Below are positions 27,348-36,175 of a stretch of DNA of 64,000 nucleotides, in pieces. Positions within the stretch are counted from its first letter, which is position 1; each line of letters begins with the position of its first letter. This DNA is from Colwellia piezophila ATCC BAA-637 (GTDB lineage Bacteria; Pseudomonadota; Gammaproteobacteria; Enterobacterales; Alteromonadaceae): assembly GCF_000378625.1 (NCBI RefSeq), contig NZ_KB905160.1:225552-289551 (forward strand), written 5' to 3'. Made by a program: the position numbers and the translations under genes. A model generated the notes under the pieces. The model had not been told where the DNA came from and searched no databases. It was given only the letters and a program-made list of their open reading frames with translations.

Positions 27348-27983
27348 ATGATTACCATAATAATAAAACAACAAGTACCCGCTCCTTTGGAGCAAGTAAG
27401 CCAAGCTTTATTAGCTCATGCACAGCTAGAGCGATTTTTTAATGCCAAAGTAACTCTGATAAAACCACAAAATAATGGTGAATTACTGGGTGGTAAAGGT
27501 GCTATCCGCCAAATAGCTATTGGAAAAATCGTCTTTAACGAAGAAATCATTAGCGCTAGCAATGAACACATTTGCTATCGCATTGTCGGGAACTGGCCAG
27601 TATCTGCTCATCAAGGTGATATTCGCTTAACTCAGCAACTAGCGCCTCAGTCTCAAGTGAAGGCTCAGCACTTGCCTGAAATAGCCGCTCAAGCTCCTGT
27701 TCAGGCATCACATCCGGTAACTGAACAAGGGGTTGCTATTGAAAGTACCCAACTTGATTATGTCATTCAGTTTAAGGCACCTAGATGGTTACCTGACTTT
27801 TTGTTAAAGTTTTTTGTTCAGCGTGATATTGTCCAGGCGATGAAAAAATTAGCGAAGCACTTTGCCGATCTCCAGGTTAGCAATGATAATATTGCCAGTA
27901 AAAGCTGTGCAGCGGGAGATTCTACCACCGAAAATTTGGTAACTGAACACTCTTCAAAACAACCTGCTTCTAAGGAACATTAA
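27348..27983 (+). CDS. SRPBCC-like protein next to a hydroxylase
   Basis: A protein of about 211 residues, starting at the ATG at 27348 (a TTG at 27336 is in frame). The first 165 residues have the pattern of an SRPBCC (START-like) lipid-binding domain: VPAPLEQVSQALLAHAQLERFFNAKVTLI at the start, GGKGAIRQIAIGKIVFNEEI, and a closing amphipathic helix FVQRDIVQAMKKLAKHFADL. A glutamine/alanine/proline-rich insert lies at about 105-140 and the C-terminal tail is polar. There is no signal peptide. The hydroxylase gene begins 1 bp after its stop, so both probably act on the same hydrophobic molecule. Domain call is tentative. Confidence 0.65.
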   Translation: MITIIIKQQVPAPLEQVSQALLAHAQLERFFNAKVTLIKPQNNGELLGGKGAIRQIAIGKIVFNEEIISASNEHICYRIVGNWPVSAHQGDIRLTQQLAPQSQVKAQHLPEIAAQAPVQASHPVTEQGVAIESTQLDYVIQFKAPRWLPDFLLKFFVQRDIVQAMKKLAKHFADLQVSNDNIASKSCAAGDSTTENLVTEHSSKQPASKEH

Positions 27984-27984
27984 C

Positions 27985-28857
27985 ATGAGTATTGAAGTGA
28001 TTTTATTGGCATTAAGCCCAATATTTCTTGGTTTTGTTAGTTATGAGTTTATTAAATATCGTAAGTTTTATGACATCAAAGACAGTTTGACCAATACCGC
28101 TTTAGCCCTTTTACATCAGGGCTCTGATGCTATTGCTTTAATATTGTTAATGCCATTTTTTTATTGGTTACATCAGTTTGCCGTGTTTGAAATATCACTC
28201 AGTGTTAGCACCGTTTTTATCGCTTTTTTATTACAAGACTTTCTTTATTACTGGTTTCATAAAGCGTCACATCATATTCATTGGCTTTGGGCCGCACATG
28301 TGGTCCATCACAGTTCGACTAAAATGAATTTCTCCACCGCGTTTAGACAATCCTTGATGTACCCATTAGCGGGGATGTGGGTTTTTTGGCTGCCGATGAT
28401 AGTTATTGGCTTTGATCCCAATACGGTTTTTACTGTCGTGGCACTTAATTTGGCCTTTCAATTTTTTGTTCATACCCAAATTGTTGATAAATTGGGTTGG
28501 TTTGAAAAGGTCTTTAATACTCCCTCACATCATCGGGTGCATCACTCAATTAATAAAGCTTATTTAGATAAAAATTTTGCTGGCGTATTAATTATTTGGG
28601 ATAAATTATTTGGCAGTTATGTGGAGGAAGATACTGAAAAAAATGGCCCTTGTCGTTACGGTATTATTGGTCAAATTGAATCACATAACCCTTTCTTTAT
28701 TAGTTTCCACCAGTGGATTCATTTATTTAAAATGACTTGTCACGCTAAAGGAGTCATGGCTAAGGCTCGAGTAGTTTTTAGCTATCCAACTAGTTCAGTT
28801 GACAAAAACAAGCCTAAAAAAGCAAGCATTACCACGGTTACCGTGAATGACGCTTAA
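27985..28857 (+). CDS. Sterol desaturase / fatty acid hydroxylase family protein
   Basis: Integral membrane di-iron oxygenase of 290 residues. The histidine clusters that bind the iron pair are HKASHHIHWLWAAHVVHHSS (residues about 92-111) and HHRVHHSIN (near 180). Membrane helices precede each cluster. A good aaggaac ribosome site lies in the 3' end of the previous gene. Family members hydroxylate or desaturate lipids, sterols, carotenoids or alkylglycerols; the substrate cannot be assigned. It is co-transcribed with the SRPBCC-like gene and ends before a terminator. Confidence 0.9.
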   Translation: MSIEVILLALSPIFLGFVSYEFIKYRKFYDIKDSLTNTALALLHQGSDAIALILLMPFFYWLHQFAVFEISLSVSTVFIAFLLQDFLYYWFHKASHHIHWLWAAHVVHHSSTKMNFSTAFRQSLMYPLAGMWVFWLPMIVIGFDPNTVFTVVALNLAFQFFVHTQIVDKLGWFEKVFNTPSHHRVHHSINKAYLDKNFAGVLIIWDKLFGSYVEEDTEKNGPCRYGIIGQIESHNPFFISFHQWIHLFKMTCHAKGVMAKARVVFSYPTSSVDKNKPKKASITTVTVNDA

Positions 28858-28935
28858 CTCATCATGTGTGTGAATGTCAGGTAGTGTTAGCTCATGTAAG
28901 TTTTATTTAATAGCAGATAGGGCTTAATAGCTGAT

Positions 28936-28969
28936 AAAAACCAATAACGAAAGTTATTGGTTTTTTTTG
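28936..28969 (+). terminator. Strong rho-independent terminator after the hydroxylase
   Basis: aaaaaccaataac and gttattggttttt pair perfectly over a short gaaa loop and are followed by eight T residues. Confidence 0.93.
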
Positions 28970-28970
28970 C

Positions 28971-29009
28971 GCTAAAACACGTTAGCTTACGCTAAAACAA
29001 GTTAGCTTA
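28971..29009 (+). repeat. 20-bp tandem duplication before the TonB receptor
   Basis: gctaaaacacgttagctta (28971-28989) is repeated at 28991-29009 with one change. It follows directly after the terminator. The remaining gap up to 29177 (within a 320-bp intergenic stretch) should contain the promoter of the receptor gene; no clear Fur box was seen. Confidence 0.75.
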
Positions 29010-29177
29010 AGGTAATTGTAATAAAATTGTCACTCGCCTTTAAATGGTATTGATTCGTGTTTCTATTGATGTTTTAATGCGCGTAATATAAGCATGTACT
29101 ACAGGGTTTAGCGCTGTATTCAATCATGTATTCAACACGGTAATCAAAAAAGTTTTCACAATATTTTGGAGTTAAAG

Positions 29178-31394
29178 GTGTCAATTAAATCTTTTAAGCC
29201 AAGCTTAATCAGCTTGGTTATCGCTAGTGTCATTGCTAGCACAGCCTCTACTAGCGCTTTTGCCGATGAAGCGGTTAAAGAAGCCTCAGTCGATGAACAA
29301 TTTACTATTTTTGGCAACAGTACCGCAGTTAATAATATTCCCGGTAGTGCTCATCAATTATCACAAGCGGATCTGGAAAAATTTGATTACACCGATATTA
29401 TGCGCACCTTAACGTCTATTCCAGGAGTGTATGTTTTAGAAGAAGATGGTTATGGTTTACGCGCTAACATAGGTATGCGTGGTACTGGCCAAAACCGTAG
29501 TGAAAAAATAACTATTATGGAAGATGGCGTATTGGCGGCTCCTGCTCCCTATGCCTCACCTGCAGCTTATTACTTTCCAACTGCCGGTCGTATGCAAAAA
29601 GTAGAAGTACTCAAAGGTACTTCAAGTGCTATGTATGGTCCACGCACTACAGGCGGCGTAATCAATATGGTCTCACGTCAAATCCCGGAAGAAGAATTAG
29701 CGGGACAGCTTAGTGTGCAAGCAGGTCAAGATGGTTTTGCCAAAGTACATGGCGTTATTGGCGGTAAAGGTGAAAATATAAGTTCAGTATTTGAAGTGTT
29801 CCGTTATCAAGCGGATGGTTATAAAGACATTAACCACAGTGACCAAGACACCGGTTTTGTTAAAAACGATGTCTTGGGTAAAGTGCGTTATAACACGGAT
29901 GACAAGGCCACTTTTTATCAAGAAATTGAATTTAAAGTTAAATACTCAGATGAAGAATCCGATGATACCTATATGGGCTTAACGGAAGCTGATTTTAATA
30001 GCGACCCTTACAGCCGTTACTCGGCTTCACAAAAAGATAAGATGACCAATGAGCATCTACAACTGCAATTAAGCCATGTTATCGATTTATCAACGCGCTT
30101 CAACTTAGGCACCACCGTTTATCATAATGACTTTAGCCGTAACTGGTATAAGACCAGTAAAGTTGGACAAATGGAGATTGATGACAAAGGTAATTCAAAG
30201 GTTGTTTATCAAAGCTTGAGTAAAGGCTCACAGCTCGCTTCGGATTATGACCAAGGCCTTACCGACGAATTATATACGCAAGTAAAAGCTAATAACCGTG
30301 ATTACTTATCACAAGGTATTCAAACGGTGTTAGATGCTGATTTTGATAGTCATCAAGTGAAATTTGGTATCCGTTACCATAAAGATGAAATGGACAGATA
30401 CCAATGGGTTGATGAGTATTATATGGATGCAGATTACAATATGACCCTAACTGAAGCGGGTACTCCAGGTACTGATTCTAACCGTATCGATAGTGCCAGT
30501 GCCTTAGCGTTATTTGTTCATGATGAATGGACTGTCGGTAAATTTGTTGTTAATGCCGGTCTGCGTTATGAAGATATGGTTATTGAGCGTGAAGAGTGGG
30601 GCAAAAAAGATCCTGATCGTGATATGGCGCCAAAGCTAACCAAAAACACCGTCGATGTAGTCTTACCGTCATTAGCACTGACTTATCATTTAACCAATGA
30701 GTTGGTTCTAATTGGTGGAGTACAAAAAGGTTTTGCGCCGCCATCACCCGGTAATGACGATGCTACTAACGAAGAAAGTATTAACTATGAGTTAGGGGCG
30801 AGATACGGTAAAAATGCCTTTAATGGTGAAATGTTATTTTTCCTATCAGATTACGACAATATGCATGGTAACTGTACTGCTAGTCAAAACTGTGATGATG
30901 AAAATATTGGCGAGCAATATAATGCCGGCGCCGTTAAAATTACCGGTGTTGAATTTAAAGTCGGTTATGAATTTGATCTGGGTGATATAGCAATGCCTAT
31001 TGATTTAACCTATACCCACACTCAAACTGAATTTTTAAACAGCTTTGACTCACCTTTTTGGGGTGATGTTAACGCCGGTGATGAATTCCCTTATGTCCCA
31101 CAAAATCAATTTCAATTTGTAGTGGGTCTTGAAGGAGACAATTGGCGTACTAACATACTTGTTCGTTATACCGGTGAAATGCGCAGTGAAGCAGGAACGG
31201 GTGCTAGTGCAGAGAATATAGAGGCCCATACCGTGGTAGATTTTGTTGCCAGTTATGATCTTGCTAAAAATCAACAAGTACGCTTCAATATTGAGAATTT
31301 ACTTGATGAAACTTATATGTCAACCCGTATGCACGGCTCTGTGATGGTAGGTAAACCATTAACGGTGTCTGTTGGTTATCAATATAATTTTTAA
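29178..31394 (+). CDS. TonB-dependent outer-membrane receptor, FecA-like
   Basis: A 738-residue outer-membrane receptor driven by TonB/ExbBD. The GTG at 29178 is preferred over a TTG at 29166 because ggag/aaagg stands at normal spacing before it. Signal peptide ends near AFADEA. The plug domain runs about 45-165 with LTSIPGVYVLEEDG, NIGMRGTGQNRSEKITIMEDG and VEVLKGTSSAMYGPRTTGGVINMVSR; the APYASPAAYYFP stretch resembles the ferric-citrate receptor FecA. The 22-strand barrel ends in SVGYQYNF with a C-terminal phenylalanine. A cysteine pair in NMHGNCTASQNCDDE may form an extracellular disulfide. The ligand is unknown; iron chelate is likely. Confidence 0.9.
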   Translation: MSIKSFKPSLISLVIASVIASTASTSAFADEAVKEASVDEQFTIFGNSTAVNNIPGSAHQLSQADLEKFDYTDIMRTLTSIPGVYVLEEDGYGLRANIGMRGTGQNRSEKITIMEDGVLAAPAPYASPAAYYFPTAGRMQKVEVLKGTSSAMYGPRTTGGVINMVSRQIPEEELAGQLSVQAGQDGFAKVHGVIGGKGENISSVFEVFRYQADGYKDINHSDQDTGFVKNDVLGKVRYNTDDKATFYQEIEFKVKYSDEESDDTYMGLTEADFNSDPYSRYSASQKDKMTNEHLQLQLSHVIDLSTRFNLGTTVYHNDFSRNWYKTSKVGQMEIDDKGNSKVVYQSLSKGSQLASDYDQGLTDELYTQVKANNRDYLSQGIQTVLDADFDSHQVKFGIRYHKDEMDRYQWVDEYYMDADYNMTLTEAGTPGTDSNRIDSASALALFVHDEWTVGKFVVNAGLRYEDMVIEREEWGKKDPDRDMAPKLTKNTVDVVLPSLALTYHLTNELVLIGGVQKGFAPPSPGNDDATNEESINYELGARYGKNAFNGEMLFFLSDYDNMHGNCTASQNCDDENIGEQYNAGAVKITGVEFKVGYEFDLGDIAMPIDLTYTHTQTEFLNSFDSPFWGDVNAGDEFPYVPQNQFQFVVGLEGDNWRTNILVRYTGEMRSEAGTGASAENIEAHTVVDFVASYDLAKNQQVRFNIENLLDETYMSTRMHGSVMVGKPLTVSVGYQYNF

Positions 31395-31427
31395 TTAGTT
31401 AACGGTTAGTATTAAATTATAATCAAA

Positions 31428-31466
31428 GAAAAGCCCCAACAAGACTAACTTGTTGGGGCTTTTTTA
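31428..31466. terminator. Bidirectional terminator between TonB receptor and sdaA
   Basis: aaaagccccaacaag and cttgttggggctttt form a perfect 15-bp stem with a five-base loop, flanked by A and T tracts. Serves the two convergent genes. Confidence 0.92.
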
Positions 31467-31535
31467 TTTTATGTGCTAAGTACTAAAGCCGTGGGCACTG
31501 GGCTAATATGCAACTAACACTCAACTGATATTAAA

Positions 31536-32912
31536 CTAACATTCGATAATATTTACCGCTAAACCACCACGTGAAGTTTCTTTGTATTTAGTCTTCATAT
31601 CATTACCCGTTTCCCACATGGTTTTGATTACTTTATCTAAAGAAACTTTTTGTGTGCCAGTACCGCGCAGGGCAAGACGTGAGGCGTTAATTGCTTTGAC
31701 TGAGCCCATGGCATTACGCTCTATACATGGTACTTGTACTAAGCCGCCAACCGGATCACAGGTTAAACCAAGGTTATGTTCCATACCTATTTCAGCGGCA
31801 TTTTCTACTTGTGGGGGAGTGCCACCCATAATTTCAGTTAATGCACCGGCGGCCATTGAACATGCAACACCAACCTCACCTTGACAGCCAACTTCAGCGC
31901 CAGAAATTGAGGCATTGGTTTTATATAAAATACCAATAGCAGCGGCAGTTAATAAATAGCGAACACAGTCCTCATCGGAAACTGGTTTTACAAATTTGTC
32001 GTAGTAACTAAGTACCGCTGGAATAATACCGGCAGCACCATTGGTTGGCGCGGTAACTACGCGGCTACCGGCGGCGTTTTCTTCATTTACCGCCATAGCA
32101 AATAAGTTAACCCAGTCCATCGCGGTCAAAGGATCGGTAGATTTTTCTACCAATAAAGAGCGATACAGCGCCGGGGCACGGCGAGCTAATTTTAAACCGC
32201 CAGGTAGAATACCTTCGGTGTTCATGCCGCGATCGACACTGGCTTTCATCGCGTCCCAAATTTCAATTAATTTAGTACGGATAGTCGCTTCATCATTTAA
32301 GCACTTTTCGTTATCCATCATAATGGTACTAAAACTTAGACCTTTAGTACTCGCTAAGGCTAATAACTCATCACCAGAGCTGAAAACATGAGGCCGCTTA
32401 ATATTGGTATGAAGGGAAAGGGCTTTATCTTTTTCTTGTTCAAAATCACAGGCTTCAACAATAAAACCACCACCGATAGAGTAATACGTTTGCTCTAACA
32501 ATAAGGTATCATTTTGATAAGCATATAAGGTCATGGCATTAGCATGAGCGGGCAGCGTTTTTCTCCTGTGATAGATAATAGCGGTATCTTTAGGGAAACT
32601 CACTTCGTGGCTGCCATTAAGTAATATTTTTTGACTAGCGACTACTTCAGCTAAGATTGTTTCTATTGATTCTACCGGAATGCCTTCGGGGGTTTGGCCG
32701 GTAAAACCGAGAATAACGGCTTTGCCAGTACCATGACCGATCCCTGTTTGCCCTAAAGAGCCAAACAATTCGCATCTAGCTCTGTCAACTTTAGTCAATA
32801 ATTCTTGCTTAACTAATTCATCAACAAATAATTTTGCCGCTTTCATTGGGCCCACAGTATGTGAGCTTGATGGGCCTATGCCAATAGAAAACATATCAAA
32901 TACACTGATCAT
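31536..32912 (-). CDS. sdaA: L-serine ammonia-lyase SdaA
   Basis: Iron-sulfur serine dehydratase turning L-serine into pyruvate and ammonia. Single-chain form of 458 residues with the beta domain first (MISVFDMFSIGIGPSSSHTVGPMKAA) and the catalytic alpha domain second. The [4Fe-4S]-binding cysteines are visible in GAEVGCQGEVGVACSMAAGA and LGLTCDPVGGLVQVPCIERN. The C-terminus RGGLAVNIIEC ends in cysteine, the residue which in the bacterial enzyme inserts into the active site and blocks it until serine binds. Single gene. Confidence 0.97.
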   Translation of the reverse strand: MISVFDMFSIGIGPSSSHTVGPMKAAKLFVDELVKQELLTKVDRARCELFGSLGQTGIGHGTGKAVILGFTGQTPEGIPVESIETILAEVVASQKILLNGSHEVSFPKDTAIIYHRRKTLPAHANAMTLYAYQNDTLLLEQTYYSIGGGFIVEACDFEQEKDKALSLHTNIKRPHVFSSGDELLALASTKGLSFSTIMMDNEKCLNDEATIRTKLIEIWDAMKASVDRGMNTEGILPGGLKLARRAPALYRSLLVEKSTDPLTAMDWVNLFAMAVNEENAAGSRVVTAPTNGAAGIIPAVLSYYDKFVKPVSDEDCVRYLLTAAAIGILYKTNASISGAEVGCQGEVGVACSMAAGALTEIMGGTPPQVENAAEIGMEHNLGLTCDPVGGLVQVPCIERNAMGSVKAINASRLALRGTGTQKVSLDKVIKTMWETGNDMKTKYKETSRGGLAVNIIEC

Positions 32913-33499
32913 ATTATTTTACCTTTGCTCTGCTTTTGTAATACCACATGGCTTAAGCCACGTGGGTTAATACCAAGTACATTAATTAATTGACCACTTA
33001 GCGAGAATTAAAAGGCTTAGAGGCAAGGCATTGATTGAAGAGAATGGTTATTCCCTTATCGAAATCAATAACGACGCATGTAAGCCTTTTAAACTCGCCC
33101 TTTGGGAGTTTATTAGCGAACCAATAACGGCTCAAAATTAAAGAAATATAGAATAACTATGTTTAAATAATTTTGCTTGTTCTAAGCTCGCTAATACAAC
33201 TCTAAGTTGACCAATTTATTAGTGTAATTGGTATATTCACACTATTCTTTAATTATAGACCTTAGAGTGCTCGAACAAGAAAACGAGGCAAACCAGGTTG
33301 CTCAATATAAAATTTGGATGTTTAAGTGATTATCCAAATAATAATTGTCTTTTTGTTTGAATAATGAAATTATTGTCGGTTGTTTTTACTTAGTGGTAAT
33401 TTTAGCTGAAAGTTATCAGATAGAGAAACAAAATAATCGCCTAAACCAGAACTAAATGCGCTAACCAAGGGAAATATTAGGGGATGGCTCGGATAATAA
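32913..33499. other. 587-bp intergenic region upstream of sdaA
   Basis: It contains the MITE-like element at 32970-33234 and the sdaA promoter on the minus strand. The rest (33235-33499) is AT-rich with no coding signal. Confidence 0.6.
32970..33234. mobile_element. MITE-like non-coding element, 265 bp
   Basis: The ends are imperfect inverted repeats: ataccaagtacattaatt at the left and, reading inward from the right end, ataccaattacactaata; about 24 of the first 32 bases agree once two small gaps are allowed. Inside, aaaaggctta (33010-33019) is perfectly matched by taagcctttt (33081-33090), giving a nested hairpin. No open frame is present. The structure fits a miniature inverted-repeat element. 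No second full copy lies in the window. Confidence 0.7.
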
Positions 33500-34075
33500 T
33501 TAATTTAGATGAGCGACTAAATCTTTGAGCATTACCGCGGTCGCACCCCATATATGGTAGTGCTTGTAGGGTAAAAAATGCACATTGTGTTGTTTGCCAC
33601 CTTTATGAGCAACAAAAACATGATGGTCTTGGGTGGTTAAAAAGTGCTGTAGTGGCACTTGAAATATTTCAGCCACTTCATTTTTATCTATTTTATAAGT
33701 TTGTGAGCTAGCAACAATAGCGACCACAGGAGTAACGTGAAAACCGCTAATGGTTTCATAAGGCGGTAGCTGCCCAACGACAGTGATGGCTTGGCGAGAT
33801 AAACCAATTTCCTCGAAAGTTTCTCTAAGCGCGGTATCTATTATAGATTTATCGCTTTGCTCTACCTTACCGCCGGGGAAACTCACTTGTGATGGGTGAT
33901 GTCTTAAATGACTAGCGCGTTTAGTTAATAAAACTTGCAAACCTTCACCCTTGTCAGACTCAACCAAAGCAATAAGCACAGCTGCAGATCTAAGCGGCGA
34001 TGAGTGTTGATAATTATGCTCAGACTCAACCAACTGCAATAAATTAAAGCGTAATAGAAATTCATCTTTGGTCAT
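33500..34075 (-). CDS. nudL: CoA pyrophosphatase, Nudix family (NudL-like)
   Basis: Nudix hydrolase predicted to cleave coenzyme A and its esters. The Nudix box is GGKVEQSDKSIIDTALRETFEEIGL, preceded by RASHLRHHPSQVSFPGG, the CoA-pyrophosphatase (UPF0035) signature. A start at 34075 (MTKDEFLLRFNLLQ) aligns with the E. coli protein start and gives 191 residues (192 in E. coli); a TTG 36 bases upstream is in frame but not needed. It lies downstream of pabB on the same strand, 143 bp away; in E. coli also the pabB and nudL genes are neighbours. Confidence 0.93.
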   Translation of the reverse strand: MTKDEFLLRFNLLQLVESEHNYQHSSPLRSAAVLIALVESDKGEGLQVLLTKRASHLRHHPSQVSFPGGKVEQSDKSIIDTALRETFEEIGLSRQAITVVGQLPPYETISGFHVTPVVAIVASSQTYKIDKNEVAEIFQVPLQHFLTTQDHHVFVAHKGGKQHNVHFLPYKHYHIWGATAVMLKDLVAHLN

Positions 34076-34172
34076 AGGCGTACAACTTATCGCTTTATCA
34101 AAAAGAGGCAACGAAGAGCCTAGTTAGTTCAGACATTCCAGCTGAATACAGTCTCTTCAAGTTAACTGGGTA

Positions 34173-34217
34173 TAACTTAAGGCATAACTTAAGGCATAAC
34201 TTAAGGCATAACTTAAG
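34173..34217 (+). repeat. 12-bp tandem repeat after pabB
   Basis: The unit taacttaaggca is present four times in a row, the last copy ending in taagcct. It begins next to the pabB stop codon (34219-34221) in the gap before nudL. Each unit holds the palindrome cttaag. Confidence 0.9.
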
Positions 34218-34218
34218 C

Positions 34219-35691
34219 CTACACCTGATTGAGCTTTGATAATACCGGTAAAATGCAATTAACTTTATCAAAGGTTTCTTGATACTCACTCATCGCGGTT
34301 GAGTCGGCAACTAGGCCGCCACCAGCCCAGCAATGAATAGTCTTGTTACCGTTAGGCACGGCATTAGTAAACGGCTCATTTGGCTGACAAATTAAAGTAC
34401 GAATGGTAATACTGGTATCCATAGTGCCACAATTAGAAAGGTAGCCAATTGAACCACAATAAACACTGCGGCGATGTGGCTCTAACTCTTCAATTATTTC
34501 CATCGCGCGTATTTTAGGGGCGCCGGTAATTGAGCCACCCGGAAAGGCACCGCGTAATAAATCGGTAGCATGCTTATCACTAGAAAGTATGCCTTCAACC
34601 GTACTCACCAAATGATGCACTGCAGGAAAACTTTCAATATCAAAAAGTTTAGGAACTTTTACCGAGCCGGCTTGGCAACTTCTGCTGATGTCATTACGCA
34701 GTAAATCAACAATCATCAAATTTTCAGCATTGTCTTTAGTCGAGTGTCTTAAGATTGCTGCGTTTTTAGCGTCTTGTACTTTATCATCACTGCGTGGCAT
34801 GGTGCCTTTAATCGGCTTGCTTTGCACTTTACCTTGTGAAAGTTGTAAAAAACGTTCCGGTGAAACACTCAAAATGGCAGCATTGTCTAAACGAATAAAA
34901 GCTGAGAAGGGCGCTTTGTTGGCTTCTTTAAGGGCTAAGTAAGCTTCGAATTCGTCACCTTGATACTGAGCGCTAAAACGCTGGGCGAGATTAATCTGGT
35001 AACAATCGCCGCTTAATAGGTATTCCTGTACTTGTTTGAATTTTTCAATATAACTGGCTTTATCCATATTGGCTTGCCAAGTCGTATTTAACTGAAAACT
35101 ACCGCTACTCGCTTTACTGACTCGGTGGCTTAAATTAAGCAATGATGTCTCAAGCTCAATACGATCACTGTCAGGGCAAACTAGGTGAAATATTTCTGAG
35201 TGCTTATCATAAATAACCGCTTTTTTATAAAGACCTACCGCCATCTCGGGCAAGTTAATATCTTGTTTGGCCAAGCTAGGCAGTTGCTCAAAACGTCGGC
35301 CTAAATCATAGGCGAAATAACCTAAAGCGCCACCTAAAAAGGGTAAGAATTCATGGGTATTATCGGGCGTGTTAAATAATTTAGCCTGTAGTTCTTTAAG
35401 TAATAATAATGGATCTTCAGTACTTATTTCACTTAAACCTTTATCAGGCAAGGAAATCTCAGTATCAAGGCCTTGTGTGGTTAAGGTTGCGATAGGGTGC
35501 CACACTAAAATATCAAAGCGACTATCAACGTGATCGCTATTGCCTGAGTCTAACCACATTGCCCAGGGCTGATCAGCAAAGTGACTAAATATTGATTCGG
35601 TGCTAGTACCGCTTTTTAGCTCCAGTTCTTTAGCTGAGATAACAGGGGCTTGGTATGTGTCAGGTATAGTCTTGAACAAGGCTTTTTTCAC
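34219..35691 (-). CDS. pabB: Aminodeoxychorismate synthase component I, PabB
   Basis: Converts chorismate and glutamine-derived ammonia to 4-amino-4-deoxychorismate, first step of p-aminobenzoate and folate synthesis; the partner glutaminase PabA is not in the window. The N-terminal anthranilate synthase I-like domain covers about 25-170. The chorismate-binding domain (about 220-480) shows the PabB signature PIKGTMPRS, where the lysine is the reactive residue, the DLLRNDISR block, VHHLVSTVEG and GGSITGAPKIRAMEIIEELE. At 490 residues it is slightly longer than E. coli PabB (453). Upstream sequence towards 36175 carries repeats. Confidence 0.95.
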   Translation of the reverse strand: MKKALFKTIPDTYQAPVISAKELELKSGTSTESIFSHFADQPWAMWLDSGNSDHVDSRFDILVWHPIATLTTQGLDTEISLPDKGLSEISTEDPLLLLKELQAKLFNTPDNTHEFLPFLGGALGYFAYDLGRRFEQLPSLAKQDINLPEMAVGLYKKAVIYDKHSEIFHLVCPDSDRIELETSLLNLSHRVSKASSGSFQLNTTWQANMDKASYIEKFKQVQEYLLSGDCYQINLAQRFSAQYQGDEFEAYLALKEANKAPFSAFIRLDNAAILSVSPERFLQLSQGKVQSKPIKGTMPRSDDKVQDAKNAAILRHSTKDNAENLMIVDLLRNDISRSCQAGSVKVPKLFDIESFPAVHHLVSTVEGILSSDKHATDLLRGAFPGGSITGAPKIRAMEIIEELEPHRRSVYCGSIGYLSNCGTMDTSITIRTLICQPNEPFTNAVPNGNKTIHCWAGGGLVADSTAMSEYQETFDKVNCILPVLSKLNQV

Positions 35692-35798
35692 TTAAGTATT
35701 CGCTAGTTAAATAGTACATATCAGTGATTTGCTCTGGCAGCACTTTCAATAGCGGGTTATTATATATAATAGAGTTATTATAACTTTCAACTACCCAG

Positions 35799-35846
35799 TA
35801 TTAAAGGGTATTAAAGAATATTAAAGAATATTAAAGAATATTAAAG
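35799..35846 (+). repeat. 10-bp tandem repeat ttaaagaata
   Basis: Five consecutive units, the first two with gg in place of aa (ttaaagggta). Simple AT-rich tandem repeat in the promoter region of pabB and the fumarase gene. Confidence 0.9.
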
Positions 35847-35932
35847 CTAGGGACTATTGAACTTTCAATTTAGTCTCTGCTATCAGCTAATTTTAGAGTT
35901 AACAAGGCGGAAAGAGTGTATATGTAGTCACT

Positions 35933-35981
35933 CAGGACAATGTGCTCCTGCATTGTCTATTAAGCTACATCCGTGTAGCGT
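35933..35981 (+). repeat. Hairpin element core, copy on plus strand
   Basis: 49 bases match 59416-59464 in reverse orientation with four differences. Two small hairpins are inside: cagga...tcctg and gctaca-tccg-tgtagc. Weaker similarity extends to about 35880 on the left and 36010 on the right. It is non-coding. Confidence 0.85.
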
Positions 35982-36175
35982 TACCTGAACGATTTTCAAC
36001 GATGATAACTTGAAAATTAGCTATAGCCCTTCGGGTTGCGCTTGAAAAAGCGTCACTCTTTGTTTTTTAATATGCATTTGGAAAAACCAAACATTATATT
36101 AAATGCCTCAATTGCCACATTTTCAAGGGCAACAGAGGCTAAACCTGAAAGTACAACAGTCCCAAAGAGAGCACT

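Larger units (their letters stand above)
35692..36175. other. 484-bp intergenic region between pabB and fumarase
   Basis: Divergent promoter region. It contains the 10-bp tandem repeat (35799-35846) and the hairpin element core (35933-35981), then gcgctt-gaaa-aagcg near 36040 as another small hairpin. No open frame. Confidence 0.6.

Noticed and set aside
31582-32391. Plus-strand open frames of 100 and 116 residues
   Set aside because: They lie wholly antisense to sdaA, have no ribosome sites and read as low-quality mixed composition; shadows of the real gene.
34098-34289. Minus-strand frame with the repeated peptide KLCLKLCLKL
   Set aside because: This is only translation of the 12-bp tandem repeat plus antiphase pabB sequence; no ribosome site or family.
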